Source: Beroe ovata (lineage: Eukaryota; Ctenophora; Nuda; Beroida; Beroidae). Taken from it: a DNA stretch of 38,654 nt. Position numbers and translations under genes: made by a program. This document shows, piece after piece, positions 10,601 through 20,752 of this stretch; position 1 is the first letter of the stretch; every line of letters begins with the position of its first letter. The stretch is from assembly GCA_946803715.1 (NCBI GenBank), contig CAMPET010000215.1:66726-105379 (forward strand). The letters run 5' to 3'. A model generated the notes under the pieces. That model was not told the origin of the DNA, ran no database searches, and saw only the letters and a program-made list of their open reading frames with translations.

Positions 10601-13600
10601 TACCGACTACTTCGTCTACCAGAAACACTCAATCATCCTGATGGAGAAACCAGCTGACATGGTCGACCTGTTCAACTACACTGCTTACCTGGGTGGTCTC
10701 TGCGAGGCGGACTCGAGACTCATCATGCAGCAGATTGTGGAGGCAGTCTGGTATCTCCACTACGATGCCAGGATTGTTCACCGAGACATCAAACCGGAGA
10801 ACGTGCTGGTTGATGTCCGGACCAAGTCTTGCAAACTGATCGACTTTGGTGCTGCCACCTGGATCCATCCCTCCACCTACACCAACTTCTCGGGTACCCG
10901 TCTCTACGCTCCGCCTGAGGTGCTCCTCACCGGGAAGTACCAGGCTGAACCACTCACTGCCTGGTCCCTGGGTGCCACTCTCTACTTCATCCTGTTCTGC
11001 CGACTCGCATTCCCAACTGAGGACGCCATCATCAGCTCACCCGTCTCCCTTCCTCCTAACTGTCCGCTGTCGCCACAATGTCTACACTTCCTCTACTCTA
11101 CCCTTCACCCTGATCAAACAACTAGACTGACAGTTGATCAGCTCAACAAACATCCATGGATGTCGAACATGGCTTTCTTCTTCAAATAATTGTTTGAATT
11201 TAATGAGATAATGTTTGTAATATTTTTAATATAATATTTGATGTAATAATTCGAATGCTTTAATCTATATTTGAACATCTTATATTTCTACGAAAAATAG
11301 ATAATTTACCTGTCCGAGTATTGTTGCTCGTTCACCCTGGTCATCCTTACCCTGGGTATCCACACTGTTGCTCCTGGATAGAGATCTAGACTGAGTGGCG
11401 CCAGCCATGTTCGATGGTCTCCGAAATGAGGAGTTATATCTATCAGATCGCGATAACTCCACCTACCGACATATGGGAGTTACTGGCAACAAAATTTATC
11501 TCTTCATTTGAGATATAACTCAATTAGTTTCGTTTATTTCATGGACATGGGCTATTCCTCTCATCCTTACCTGGCAGAATACTCTATCAGTGTTGTCCAA
11601 TTTCTCATCGGGAACGTGTAGACTACTGGACGGTAGTCTGATCTTCGGAATGCGATTCTCTGGGTTTCTGTCCTGGAAGAGGGAGAGATCGTGAAAAATA
11701 CCAACAAAAGTATCAAAGTTCGAGGATGTAATGTTCTACTTCCACCATAACTTCTCTGCTTTCATGGGTTAAAATTTACCCTCTTCTCAAGGGAATCCTC
11801 GATTCCACTATCGAATACTGCATCCCCTTCCACTGCGCATATGATATCACTTCCTGCTGAACTCGGAGATACCGATCCTGTGAATTCGTTAGTAATTGGA
11901 GAGCTCAGTATATGTAGAGCTCAGTACCCGAACACCGTTCATTTCATTGATCAGCCATCGATATGATTTACTGTTTGAGGTGACAAATGAATTACTATAA
12001 GTGTCACTTACGCATGCAAGTAATTCCATCACTAAACGTGTTCGTTCTCTTCCGTTCTTTGCTCGTCAAGTCGAACTTGCTTAATCCTGCAGTAAATTGA
12101 TAAAACACCGTGATGCATACAAATGTGTTTTGTCTTAGGTTTTGAAAGCAGTCTCCATAGGCTGGATCAAATCTTCCAGTACCAGGCTACCTCAATAACA
12201 TAAGTTCAGTAATGATTAGCGAAAATATACGGATCTCTCGGGATATCTCACACCCACATTTCAACATTTCTTGCTATTTGCTATGGTTATGTTCAGTGCA
12301 TCACATTGCCTATGTCTAATATTAGCTATCAAACAGGTCACTCGCAGAGACACATCTGTTTGTGTGTGAGTGTGAGAGAGAGTGGCTGTATTTTGTGTGT
12401 TTGTATGAGAAAGAGTGTGTGTGTGTGGGGGGGAAGGGTGTGTGTGTGCGTGTGTGTGTGAGTGTCTGTGAGTGTGTGTGTGTGTGTAGGCGGTCTAACA
12501 TAAAGTAAATAACACATAAATGAATACACTGAATGCTGGAATGTCAGATTGCAGTGAACATAATCGCATGTTTTGCTTACACTGTTATCACTGCTATTAG
12601 CAAGAAGATACGAAATATTCTCCTAAAATACCGATGTTTTCAACACGACATACCACCTCCAGTCTCCACTCACCTAACGCCTCACAGATGGCATTACACC
12701 GATGTGTATTGAAGAACAGGGCCATCCCCTTGGTCGCTAAATTACCACTCCCATATCCCTCTCCATCGAATGTGTGAATCTGAGGATCTGTGTAGATATC
12801 GCCAACACCCTGTACATCAACTACCATCAATCTGTGACCCGACGCCTCGAATGTGAAGTGTGAGAATGCTTGCGGAGTATTCCGGCACATGTGCTCTGAG
12901 TTGTGCTCCACGAATCCACTGTTTGAGTTGTACTTCACATAGTCACCCTCTGGAGGCAGGGGGTGGAATATTGTAGAATAACATTCGACAACAGGTGTTG
13001 GATTCAGAACATTTTCTAGAACTCTCGAATTAATTCCACATCATTAGACAACAAAGTTCAAAGACTCACCTATGACAGTTTCCACATGATAGAGTGGCTT
13101 ATCTGGTCTGTCAATCAACTCTATAATCATCATCTGCATGATGTCTATCTTCTTAGGTGGGTTAGCTTTGTTATATTCCTCAGCCCAATACTTGGCATCC
13201 ATCTGTAGCTGAACATCGTCAAAATAAGCTTGCCTGCGGGTAGGCAATTGTTACAGTATTATACGCCAAAGCTAGTGTTCTGGGAATAATCGTCGAGTTG
13301 AAATAACAATTGAAAACAAGCTCACTTTGGGCAGAAATTCATAAAAATGAAAGGACGCCAACCTGTCTGTATCATTGAAATACTTCTTTGCGACGATATT
13401 GGAAAATGGAAGATGCCAATCTTCTTCAGGATTCTCTGCATTCCTTGAAATAAACTTGGAGAGTTTCTTAGCCCGGAAACATTCCCTCATAGCACCATGA
13501 GCAAATGACTGTTCAAGAGATTGTGGTGGTAATTGGACGAAACTGTTCAGAAAGAAAATCTAAAAAGAACTATATTCGAGATAAGCCTACTTCTGTGTCA

Positions 13601-13909
13601 ATCTTTACTTCAACTTCATCTGAGAAAAACTCCCGTTTCTGAATATCATATCTCCATCTAATTGCTCTTTCAGAAGCAATCGTGTCAACAATGTATCCCC
13701 ATTGGTCATCTAAGTGAGCCTGACGAAAGGAAAACAGTAAGAAGATATTCAGTCATTGAATGTATCCACATTCTGTAGCCTCCAACTAAACTCACATAAT
13801 CATTTGCTGCGGCTGTGAAATGCTTCCACTTCCCAAAAGCAGTCAGTGATCGCTTAGCTGGTTTTCTACCAAATCCTAACTCAACTTTTTTATCCGCGAC
13901 AGTGGCCAT
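7700..13909 (-). CDS. EEF2K: Eukaryotic elongation factor 2 kinase (alpha-kinase)
   Basis: Fifteen minus-strand exons: 13796-13909, 13591-13719, 13363-13559, 13070-13233, 12674-12949, 12012-12086, 11780-11877, 11571-11672, 11310-11462, 9593-9725, 9362-9414, 8661-8761, 8406-8515, 8067-8160, 7700-7820. Every phase agrees, giving 639 aa plus stop. This Ca2+/calmodulin-dependent kinase phosphorylates eEF2 and slows elongation. A Trp-containing basic segment (FGKWKHFTAAANDY) sits where calmodulin binds. The alpha-kinase domain shows GAMRECFR, DIMQMMIIEL, KYNSNSGFV, TPQAFSHFTFEASGH, VDVQGVGDIYTDPQIH, GSGNLATKGMALFF and the zinc-type CNAIC. A low-complexity Ser/Arg linker (exons 11310-11877) follows, then Sel1-like helical repeats ending EAAEAAMASANGRLANKW and an acidic tail. 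The N-terminus is shorter than in vertebrates (human 725 aa). A PIM-like gene lies in intron 9726-11309. Confidence 0.96.
8331..8372. repeat. Dispersed hairpin repeat, copy 1
   Basis: A perfect self-complementary core (ttctcgcgcgcgagaa) is followed by acagaggtcagataaaatctgac, whose gtcagat/atctgac arms form a second hairpin. Related copies occur at 16797-16829 (repeated at 18612-18644) and 37534-37572. This copy is intronic in eEF2K. Confidence 0.7.
8826..8945. repeat. CpG-dense island in eEF2K intron
   Basis: GCGC/CGCG-rich blocks (gcgcgtcgcgcc, cgcacgcgtg, ttcgcgcgttcc) alternate with AT-rich spacers in intron 8762-9361. The segment tttatattcgcgcgttcc resembles atttatatccgcgcgttacg near 37750, supporting a diverged dispersed repeat. 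Confidence 0.45.
9483..9524. repeat. 18-bp direct repeat, two copies
   Basis: ataatgataaacatgaca occurs at 9483-9500 and 9507-9524, in the eEF2K intron just upstream (minus strand) of exon 9362-9414. Confidence 0.85.
10239..10247 (+). promoter_or_regulatory. TATA-like box for nested PIM-like kinase
   Basis: ctatatagg lies 91 bases before the start codon at 10338. It is followed by a likely 5' leader containing repeated accaatctac units between 10294 and 10330. The assignment rests on motif and distance only. Confidence 0.35.
10338..11189 (+). CDS. PIM-like Ser/Thr kinase with N-myristoylation signature
   Basis: Intronless 283-aa kinase inside eEF2K intron 9726-11309, on the opposite strand. 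Visible motifs: Gly loop GEGGFGAVY (30-38), ATP Lys in AAKLV (Lys52), alphaC Glu in MEVKTL, catalytic HRDIKPEN (148-155), DFG (169-171) and APPE (191-194). The hinge reads LMEKP followed by DLFNYTAYLGGL, matching the unusual proline hinge and DLFDF-type segment of PIM kinases. Subdomain IX is TAWSLG with no aspartate, as in PIM (AAVWSLG). The start MGNICRA is a consensus N-myristoylation site with a Cys suitable for palmitoylation, which suggests membrane attachment and is not typical of vertebrate PIMs. Codons are more GC-rich than in the flanking intron. The catalytic set looks complete. PIM subfamily membership is likely but not certain. Confidence 0.88.
   Translation: MGNICRANKSRSTSDPQQFDDRYTLIDHIGEGGFGAVYTCVEKKSGSQFAAKLVDNSQVEEWSKSDLERVPMEVKTLASCDHPNIIKLTDYFVYQKHSIILMEKPADMVDLFNYTAYLGGLCEADSRLIMQQIVEAVWYLHYDARIVHRDIKPENVLVDVRTKSCKLIDFGAATWIHPSTYTNFSGTRLYAPPEVLLTGKYQAEPLTAWSLGATLYFILFCRLAFPTEDAIISSPVSLPPNCPLSPQCLHFLYSTLHPDQTTRLTVDQLNKHPWMSNMAFFFK
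12360..12487. repeat. (TG)n/(GA)n microsatellite in eEF2K intron
   Basis: Long TG-rich run with short interruptions (gggggggaaggg in the middle) in intron 12087-12673. Open frames across it translate only as low-complexity peptides. Confidence 0.9.
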
Positions 13910-14308
13910 AAAACCTTCAAATTGCCGACAGGGATAAATATTCCATATCTAGGTGGGATATGATGAATTTTTGGTAATTTTATTAAAAACTTAAAACTCT
14001 TCCATTGAAACTTTCCAAGAAAACAGAAAATATATTTTCAAAATAATTGTTAGGTCACTTTATGTGAAATTCATTACCTACAGTACATACTGTATTAAAA
14101 CTAGAGTTTAAAATACTTATAATCTATACTATAAGACAAGGACAAATATGAAAATTAGCACTTTAATATGAAATACCTTATTCATAAAAAATGGCATTGG
14201 TCAGGAAATTGCACAAATACACCCAAAAAGTCAGTTTTATTATGTTGGTACTGGGTTATTCAACCTTACTTCTATTTAAATGCAAAATAAAAATATCTGA
14301 GTATCTAT
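13910..14308. other. Spacer between Aurora kinase and eEF2K
   Basis: About 400 bases of AT-rich DNA between two minus-strand genes. It should contain the Aurora 3' UTR and the eEF2K promoter. The only clear signal is a minus-strand AATAAA at 14236-14241. Confidence 0.5.
14236..14241 (-). terminator. Poly(A) signal for Aurora kinase gene
   Basis: The plus strand reads tttatt, giving AATAAA on the minus strand, 67 bases past the end of the Aurora reading frame. Confidence 0.55.
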
Positions 14309-15235
14309 TCAAACATCTTCACCATTAGGAGCCACATTTTCTTGATCTGCTCTTGCATTAGCAACAATCCATGGGTGCTTTGAAATTTCTTTGATAGTCA
14401 GTCTTTTTTCAGGACGTTTCCTCAGTATAGCTGTGATAAAATGACGAGCAAGCTGACTCACATGGCTAGGGAATTGTACTGGTTCATTAAGAATTCTGTT
14501 ATAGGTTTGTTTATGGCCTTCTGCTTCAAATGGTGGATTGCCAACCAAAAACTCATAGCATAAGATACCTAAACACCATATATCAACCTTTGCATCATGT
14601 TCTGTTCCCACAACCATCTCTGGTGGTAAGTAGTCAAGAGTTCCACACATAGTCTTCCTTCTGTTACTAGGAGCATGGACACTCCATCCAAAGTCTGCAA
14701 TTTTCAGAACATCAAACTCTGGATGGCCTGGTTTCCCTCCTACAAGCAGATTTTCTGGTTTGATATCTCGGTGTATGACATTGTTTTCATGACAATGTTT
14801 AAGGGCTTTGGAAAGTTGGAGGATATAATTAGCTGCAGTCTTTTCATCAAAATGCCCAAGCTTCTGTAACTGATGGTATAGCTCTCCATGTGGAGCATAC
14901 TCTAATATAAGGTATATCCTGCCCTCATCATGGAACCAGCCATACAACTTGAGGATATTGTCATGCTCAAGATGAGATTGAATTTCTATCTCCCTCCTCA
15001 ACTGATGTTCCACACTATTCTTCTTCAATTCTGATTTGAATAAAACTTTGAGAGCAACAATGAATTTAGTCCTTTTTTCCCTGGCTAAATAAACTCGCCC
15101 AAACTTTCCTTTTCCTAGGGGCTTACCAACTTCAAAGTCATCCAATTTCCAGTCTGATTTGGGAAGTTCAGACACAGACATTTCCTGAATAAAATCACTG
15201 TTATTGATTTTAAGGTGAGATAGAATCACAGCCAA
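14309..15235 (-). CDS. Aurora mitotic kinase (B-like features), intronless
   Basis: 308-aa Ser/Thr kinase in one exon. Motifs: [11 protein letters not shown] (41-51), VALKVL with Lys63, REIEIQSHL with alphaC Glu, [10 protein letters not shown] (155-164), [10 protein letters not shown] (180-189), activation loop [16 protein letters not shown] with Thr195, and HPWIVANA near the C-terminus. [14 protein letters not shown] and WxxN-type ending identify the Aurora family. [16 protein letters not shown] and LVGNPPFE match Aurora B/C better than A. The N-terminal extension is short (about 33 residues); a second ATG at codon 19 could be the start. About six extra residues ([10 protein letters not shown] region, 166-176) sit between ENLLVG and LKIADFGW compared with vertebrate Auroras. 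Codons are AT-rich compared with the nested genes. The lack of introns beside intron-rich neighbours could mean retroposition or ancestral loss. Confidence 0.93.
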   Translation of the reverse strand: MAVILSHLKINNSDFIQEMSVSELPKSDWKLDDFEVGKPLGKGKFGRVYLAREKRTKFIVALKVLFKSELKKNSVEHQLRREIEIQSHLEHDNILKLYGWFHDEGRIYLILEYAPHGELYHQLQKLGHFDEKTAANYILQLSKALKHCHENNVIHRDIKPENLLVGGKPGHPEFDVLKIADFGWSVHAPSNRRKTMCGTLDYLPPEMVVGTEHDAKVDIWCLGILCYEFLVGNPPFEAEGHKQTYNRILNEPVQFPSHVSQLARHFITAILRKRPEKRLTIKEISKHPWIVANARADQENVAPNGEDV

Positions 15236-15490
15236 TGAAAAACGCCACCTTTTAGCTAAGTTGTCTAATTTCTAAATGAATTAACTTGATGTGAAATTGG
15301 AAAGTAATATTAATACAATTACAACATGAGCAAACATCAATCCAACAAATTGATTATGGTTACCCAGATCGCAACATTTAGTACATGGGTAATACCGATG
15401 ATTAACCATTAATAAGTAGCTGTCCTAAATTAGTTTTCTGAGTAGCTGTGCGCTATATATGTTTCGCGCCTTATTCTATACTACTCTGTT
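15236..15490. other. Upstream region of Aurora gene
   Basis: AT-rich DNA immediately 5' of the minus-strand Aurora gene, presumably holding its promoter and 5' UTR. No convincing TATA or initiator was identified; gcgctatatatg near 15450 is a candidate only. Confidence 0.35.
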
Positions 15491-15779
15491 GTCGATCGAT
15501 AATTATAGACCCTGTCGCGTCGAGAATTTCGTTTTGCGCGCGCGCGGCTCAAACTTATCCTCAGGTGCGCGGCTTGCATGCATCGCATCAGCGGTCTAGC
15601 GCCAGACAATTAAAGCTCAGCTCTGTGAATTGTTGACTTCGGGGCGTCGGGCGATTGCGTTGCAGATGCCAGACCTAGACCGCTGATGCAAGGCCAGGCC
15701 GCAAAGCGTCTAAGAATGAGTTTGCGCCGCGCGCGCGAAACGAAATTTCCGTCAAGGTCTATTTTTATCATCGATCGAG
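15491..15779. repeat. Fold-back (inverted repeat) element with GC-rich arms
   Basis: Left arm 15491-15557 and right arm 15713-15779 are imperfect inverted copies. Each has tcgatcgat at the outer end, then tatagac, gaatttcgtt or gaaatttcgtt, a CGCGCGCG block and gcaaact or ctcaaact. Inside lies a second inverted pair: gcatcagcggtctag (about 15586) against ctagaccgctgatgc (about 15675). A further copy of ctagaccgctgatgca lies just outside at 15804. No coding capacity, so a MITE or hairpin element is likely. Confidence 0.75.
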
Positions 15780-16145
15780 AATCTCAGTCTAGTTTAGCTA
15801 TGCTAGACCGCTGATGCATGCAAACGGCTTGTGTCATGTCTGAGAAGTGAGAACGAATTTCTGTTCCCACGTTGCGTGACCCAATCTGCAGCAAGTAGGG
15901 GGCGCAAAGTGTGCACCATGCACACGAATTTCTCGACAGCAAACAGGGTCACTGGTCAGGGTTGAGTGTCTATCTATATCATCGATCGACAATGGACAGA
16001 TATAATAACATTAACATCGGACAAACTGGTAGTGGTACCAATGTAGTTGTAAAACGGTAAGAAACATTCTCCCGACTGAATTACCATGTACCAAATGCTG
16101 ATCATTGAAACAGAAAATGAAAGAATGAAATTGAAAGATCAACAA
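15780..16145. other. Spacer with third copy of fold-back ends
   Basis: Contains another ctagaccgctgatgca unit (15804-15819) and a third tatcatcgatcga (about 15975), so the repeat family extends beyond the main fold-back element. It is the 3' side of CLPTM1. No gene assigned; see the rejected 15992 mini-exon. Confidence 0.45.
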
Positions 16146-19100
16146 TCAATCATCCTTCTTTTCTTCCACAGTCTTAACCTCATTCTCGTTACCTAATATA
16201 ACAGTTCCTGAAAAAGCGGGGATCAATTTCACGCAGATGAGCGTTAAGATATGATATTGACATTGTGAAATGTGAATCAAGGAGACTCATACCCTCTCCT
16301 GTGATGTCTGCATCATCTGGGATACCCTCTGGGTGAGCACCACACGTCCCAAACTCGTTAACTCTGTTTGGGTCCTCCCGGTAAGCCCAGCGTTGGTAAA
16401 GGTAGATGAAGAATATGATATCTGGAGAGAGTGAGAAATTTGACCATTCTAGCTGGTATTGGAAATGATATATCAGAGCAGTGCACTTGCAGCTGCTAGA
16501 TCCTACAACAATTAGTTCTCCCCCGGTGGCAGAGACCGGTTCACGTGAAACAATGATAAACAACCATAATGAATCGCAAGTTGATCCGAACTTACCATCT
16601 CTAAAACAGCCAATTCGGTATAGGGTCGGCATCTTGATGACAAAAGCAAAGAGGTCGTCAATGAAAGTGTTGAGCGCTTTGTACGTTAACATTCGCCACG
16701 GCAAATGAGCGACGCTCTTCATCTTGTAATTGATGAACAGTTGCGGTGTCATCATGATGAATCCTGTGGGTGTCAGCAGGGTGTCAATACAGTGAATCGC
16801 GGGAAACAGAAGTCAGATAAAATCTGACAATGTATGACGTTAAATTGGTAGTTAGTGATCGTAGAGGTGACAGCCGATAGATGAACAACTAACATGGTTT
16901 TACCATTACGAAAAACCAGGACAAAAAGTATGAAAAGTAAAAATTCCCAAGTCACAATTTCCATATGATGATAACGGAGTCCACTGACCAGTGACCGTGT
17001 CCACTTACCGAACATGAGAAGGTATCCGTAGCACATACTGAGAGTCCACGAGTACCAGCCCTTGTGCTCCTCGTATAGGAGCGAGTAGACGGCATAGCCC
17101 ACCAGGAGGGGAACCAACACCCACGATAGGTACTTGAATGCTAGCTGAGGGAGGGGGGATGGAGTGGGGTTGGTAAGGGGGTGGGTGCAGTGGAGTGAGG
17201 AGAAGGGGGAAGACTAAGAATGGGAGGGGTTGGTAAGGGGGGGTGTGCAGTGGAGTGAGTGGAAGTGATATCATACATTGTATAAGTGGAGGTTTGACGC
17301 ATGTACGTCTGCTTGCCTATACAGATAGTGCTGAAATACATAGGCGATCCAAGGAGAATTGGATTAGATTGGAACCGCATCATTTTTAATACAGTGAATT
17401 TTATGCAATAAACCTACTACCTACTATGCATTGAAACTAAGGATTTAATGATTTTCCAGGACTCCAACTAGAAAACTTATACAAGCAGGCGAGTGATATG
17501 AGGGACGTTTTCTTTTAAGTCCACCTAATTCTTCGACAATTGTCTTTAGGAGCTTGGTCTGCAGCTTCCTCTTACTTTAGTACTTTGTACTAAATCTATT
17601 TCCTCTATCTTCTCTCGTGTGCCCACGGGCTTAATTGAAGTACTTTCAACGGATTTATTGTCGAATAACTTTCTTCCAATTCCAAAATTGAGTTCCGATT
17701 GTTGGTAGCCAAAATGCCCCAAATAGACAAGACTTTTCAACACGCTGTCGCTTTTCTGAGAAGACAACTTGCCACTCTCCACTGCAAAACATAGTTGAAT
17801 AAAAATTCCTACAACCTCATTTTACTTTTAGTAGACTCAATATTTTGAGGCGAGTTTGCTGCTTCGTGTCTAAAAATCCGCTTTTGATCCGCCACTATGT
17901 TCAATAATATGATTGAAGTACCTACATAATATTATCATCCATACTGCACGTTCACATCGTATACCATGCCCTTGCTTCGTGATATTGGATTAGATAAGTT
18001 CAGCCTTGCTATGATAAGTTACCGATGCCCCCAATTGTGATAATATTGCAATCATGTGGGGTGGGCACTGCTCGTGAGCGAGTATTGCTTCAACATAGAT
18101 TCTTCATCTCAGCTAATGAGAGCATGCAGATGGTTGGAGAAGTCTGTCAGGCAAGCTATCTGTTTTTGTGCATGTGTGTGTGTGTGNTCCTCCCGGTAAG
18201 CCCAGCGTTGGTAAAGGTAGATGAAGAATATGATATCTGGAGAGAGTGAGAAATTTGACCATTCTAGCTGGTATTGGAAATGATATATCAGAGCAGTGCA
18301 CTTGCAGCTGCTAGATCCTACAACAATTAGTTCTCCCCCGGTGGCAGAGACCGGTTCACGTGAAACAATGATAAACAACCATAATGAATCGCAAGTTGAT
18401 CCGAACTTACCATCTCTAAAACAGCCAATTCGGTATAGGGTCGGCATCTTGATGACAAAAGCAAAGAGGTCGTCAATGAAAGTGTTGAGCGCTTTGTACG
18501 TTAACATTCGCCACGGCAAATGAGCTACGCTCTTCATCTTGTAATTGATGAACAGTTGCGGTGTCATCATGATGAATCCTGTGGGTGTCAGCAGGGTGTC
18601 AATACAGTGAATCGCGGGAAACAGAAGTCAGATAAAATCTGACAATGTATGACGTTAAATTGGTAGTTAGTGATCGTAGAGGTGACAGCCGATAGATGAA
18701 CAACTAACATGGTTTTACCATTACGAAAAACCAGGACAAAAAGTATGAAAAGTAAAAATTCCCAAGTCACAATTTCCATATGATGATAACGGAGTCCACT
18801 GACCAGTGACCGTGTCCACTTACCGAACATGAGAAGGTATCCGTAGCACATACTGAGAGTCCACGAGTACCAGCCCTTGTGCTCCTCGTATAGGAGCGAG
18901 TAGACGGCATAGCCCACCAGGAGGGGAACCAACACCCACGATAGGTACTTGAATGCTAGCTGAGGGAGGGGGGATGGAGTGGGGTTGNGATGGGGTTGCG
19001 TGGGTTTGGTACTTGGTAAGGAGGTGTGCACTGTGCAGTGGAGTGAGGAGAAGGGGGGAAGACTGAGAATGGAAGGGGTTGGCAAGGGCCAGGGGGGTGT

Positions 19101-20707
19101 GCGGTGGAGTGAGTGGAAGTGATATCATGCATTGTATAAGTGTACGTCTGACGCATGTACGTCTGCTTGCCTATACAGATAGTGCTGAAATACATAGGCG
19201 GTCCAAGGAGCATTGGATTAGATTGGAACCGCATCATTTTTAATACAGTAAATTTTATGCAATAACCTACTACCTACTATGCATTGAAACTAAGGATTTA
19301 ATGATTTTCCAGAACTCAAACTAGAAAACTTATACAAGCAGGCGAGGGATATGAGGGACGTTTTCTTTTAAGTCCACCTAATTCTTCGACAATTGTCTTT
19401 AGGAGCTTGGTCTGTAGCTTACTCTTACTTTAGTACTTTGTACTAAATCTATTTCCTCTTTCTTCCCTCGTGTGCCCACGGGCTTAATTGAAGTACTTTC
19501 AACGGATTTCTTGTCGAATAACTTTCTTCCAATTCCAAAATTGAGTTCCGATTGTTGGCAGCCAAAATGCCCCAAATAGACAAGACTTTTCAACACGCTG
19601 TCACTTTTCTGAGAAGACAACTTGCCACTCTCCACTGCAAAACATAGTTGAATACAAATTCCTACAACCTCATTTTAGTAGACTCAGAACTTTTGAGGCG
19701 AGTTTGCTGCTTCGTGTCTAAAAATCCGCTTTTGATCCGCCACTATGTTCAATAATATGATTGAAGTACCTACATAATATTATCATCATACTGCACATTC
19801 ACATCGTATACCATGCCCGTGCTTCGTGATATTGGATTAGATAAGTACAGCTATGATAAGTTACTGATGCTCCTATCCCAATTGTGACAATATTGTAATT
19901 ATGTGGGCGTGAGCACTGCTCGTGAGCGAGTATTGCTTCAACCTAGATTCTTCATCTCAGCTAGTGAGAGCTTGCAGAGGGTTGGAGATGTTTGCCAGGC
20001 AAGCTATCTGTTTTTTGTGCATTTGTGTGCGTGTGGTTTACAAGGTTTTACAAGGCTTACAAGGTGTGTGTGTGTGTGTGTGTGTGTGTTTTGTGTNGTG
20101 TATGTGTGCGTGCGTGTGCGTGCGTGTGTGTGTCATTGAGACTCACACTATCGTATTCTTTAGTTGGTGATTCAGCGTAGCTGCTCTTGTCTTTGACTGA
20201 TATCCGTGGAATAGGGCCGAGGATTGGGTTAGACCAGTCTACCTGAAATAAAAGTGCGCGTGAGATCATTAACTCTAAAAGTAGATCGAACAAACAAACA
20301 ATCTGGCAAACACACGCATATCGAGTTTGCTTTACAAACGCAGCTACTATTCGTCATGTAATTGAGTGCCAGGGTAGACTCTATACTGTCACCAGGAAGT
20401 ATGCTAATCAGAGCGACTAAAATAGTATTGGTTACACACAAATATAGCGGCTCCTNGTGAATCATGATGACTATATTTTGAAAGCACTATAAGATAATCT
20501 ATATTTCAAACAAGAGAATCTTTATTTCTAACAAAAAAACGCAAACACACACAGACGCAGACACACTACAAAGACTTTAGACACATACACAGACACAGAC
20601 GTCAGACATTTACAGTATTCACAGACACAGACAGTAGACACATATGATATCACAGACACAAACAAAACACACACAAGAACACCGACACAAACACACACAC
20701 AGACACA

Positions 20708-20752
<45 letters not shown>

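Noticed and set aside
15992-16057. Possible plus-strand first exon starting MDRYNNINIGQTG with a GTAAGA donor
   Set aside because: Only 22 codons, no recognised family, and the only nearby acceptor lies inside antisense CLPTM1 exon sequence and leads to a stop within eight codons.
17005-17383. Proline-rich ORFs upstream of CLPTM1 exon 17009-17144
   Set aside because: Translation of a G-rich intronic tract next to the acceptor; same at 18820-19237.
16189-19237. Two tandem CLPTM1-like genes
   Set aside because: The second set of exons is the allelic repeat at the gap 18187; it lacks the last exon and a start, and one copy completes the phase-correct gene.
20690-20750. CRISPR-like array
   Set aside because: Simple dinucleotide repeats without spacers in animal DNA; no array anywhere in the window.
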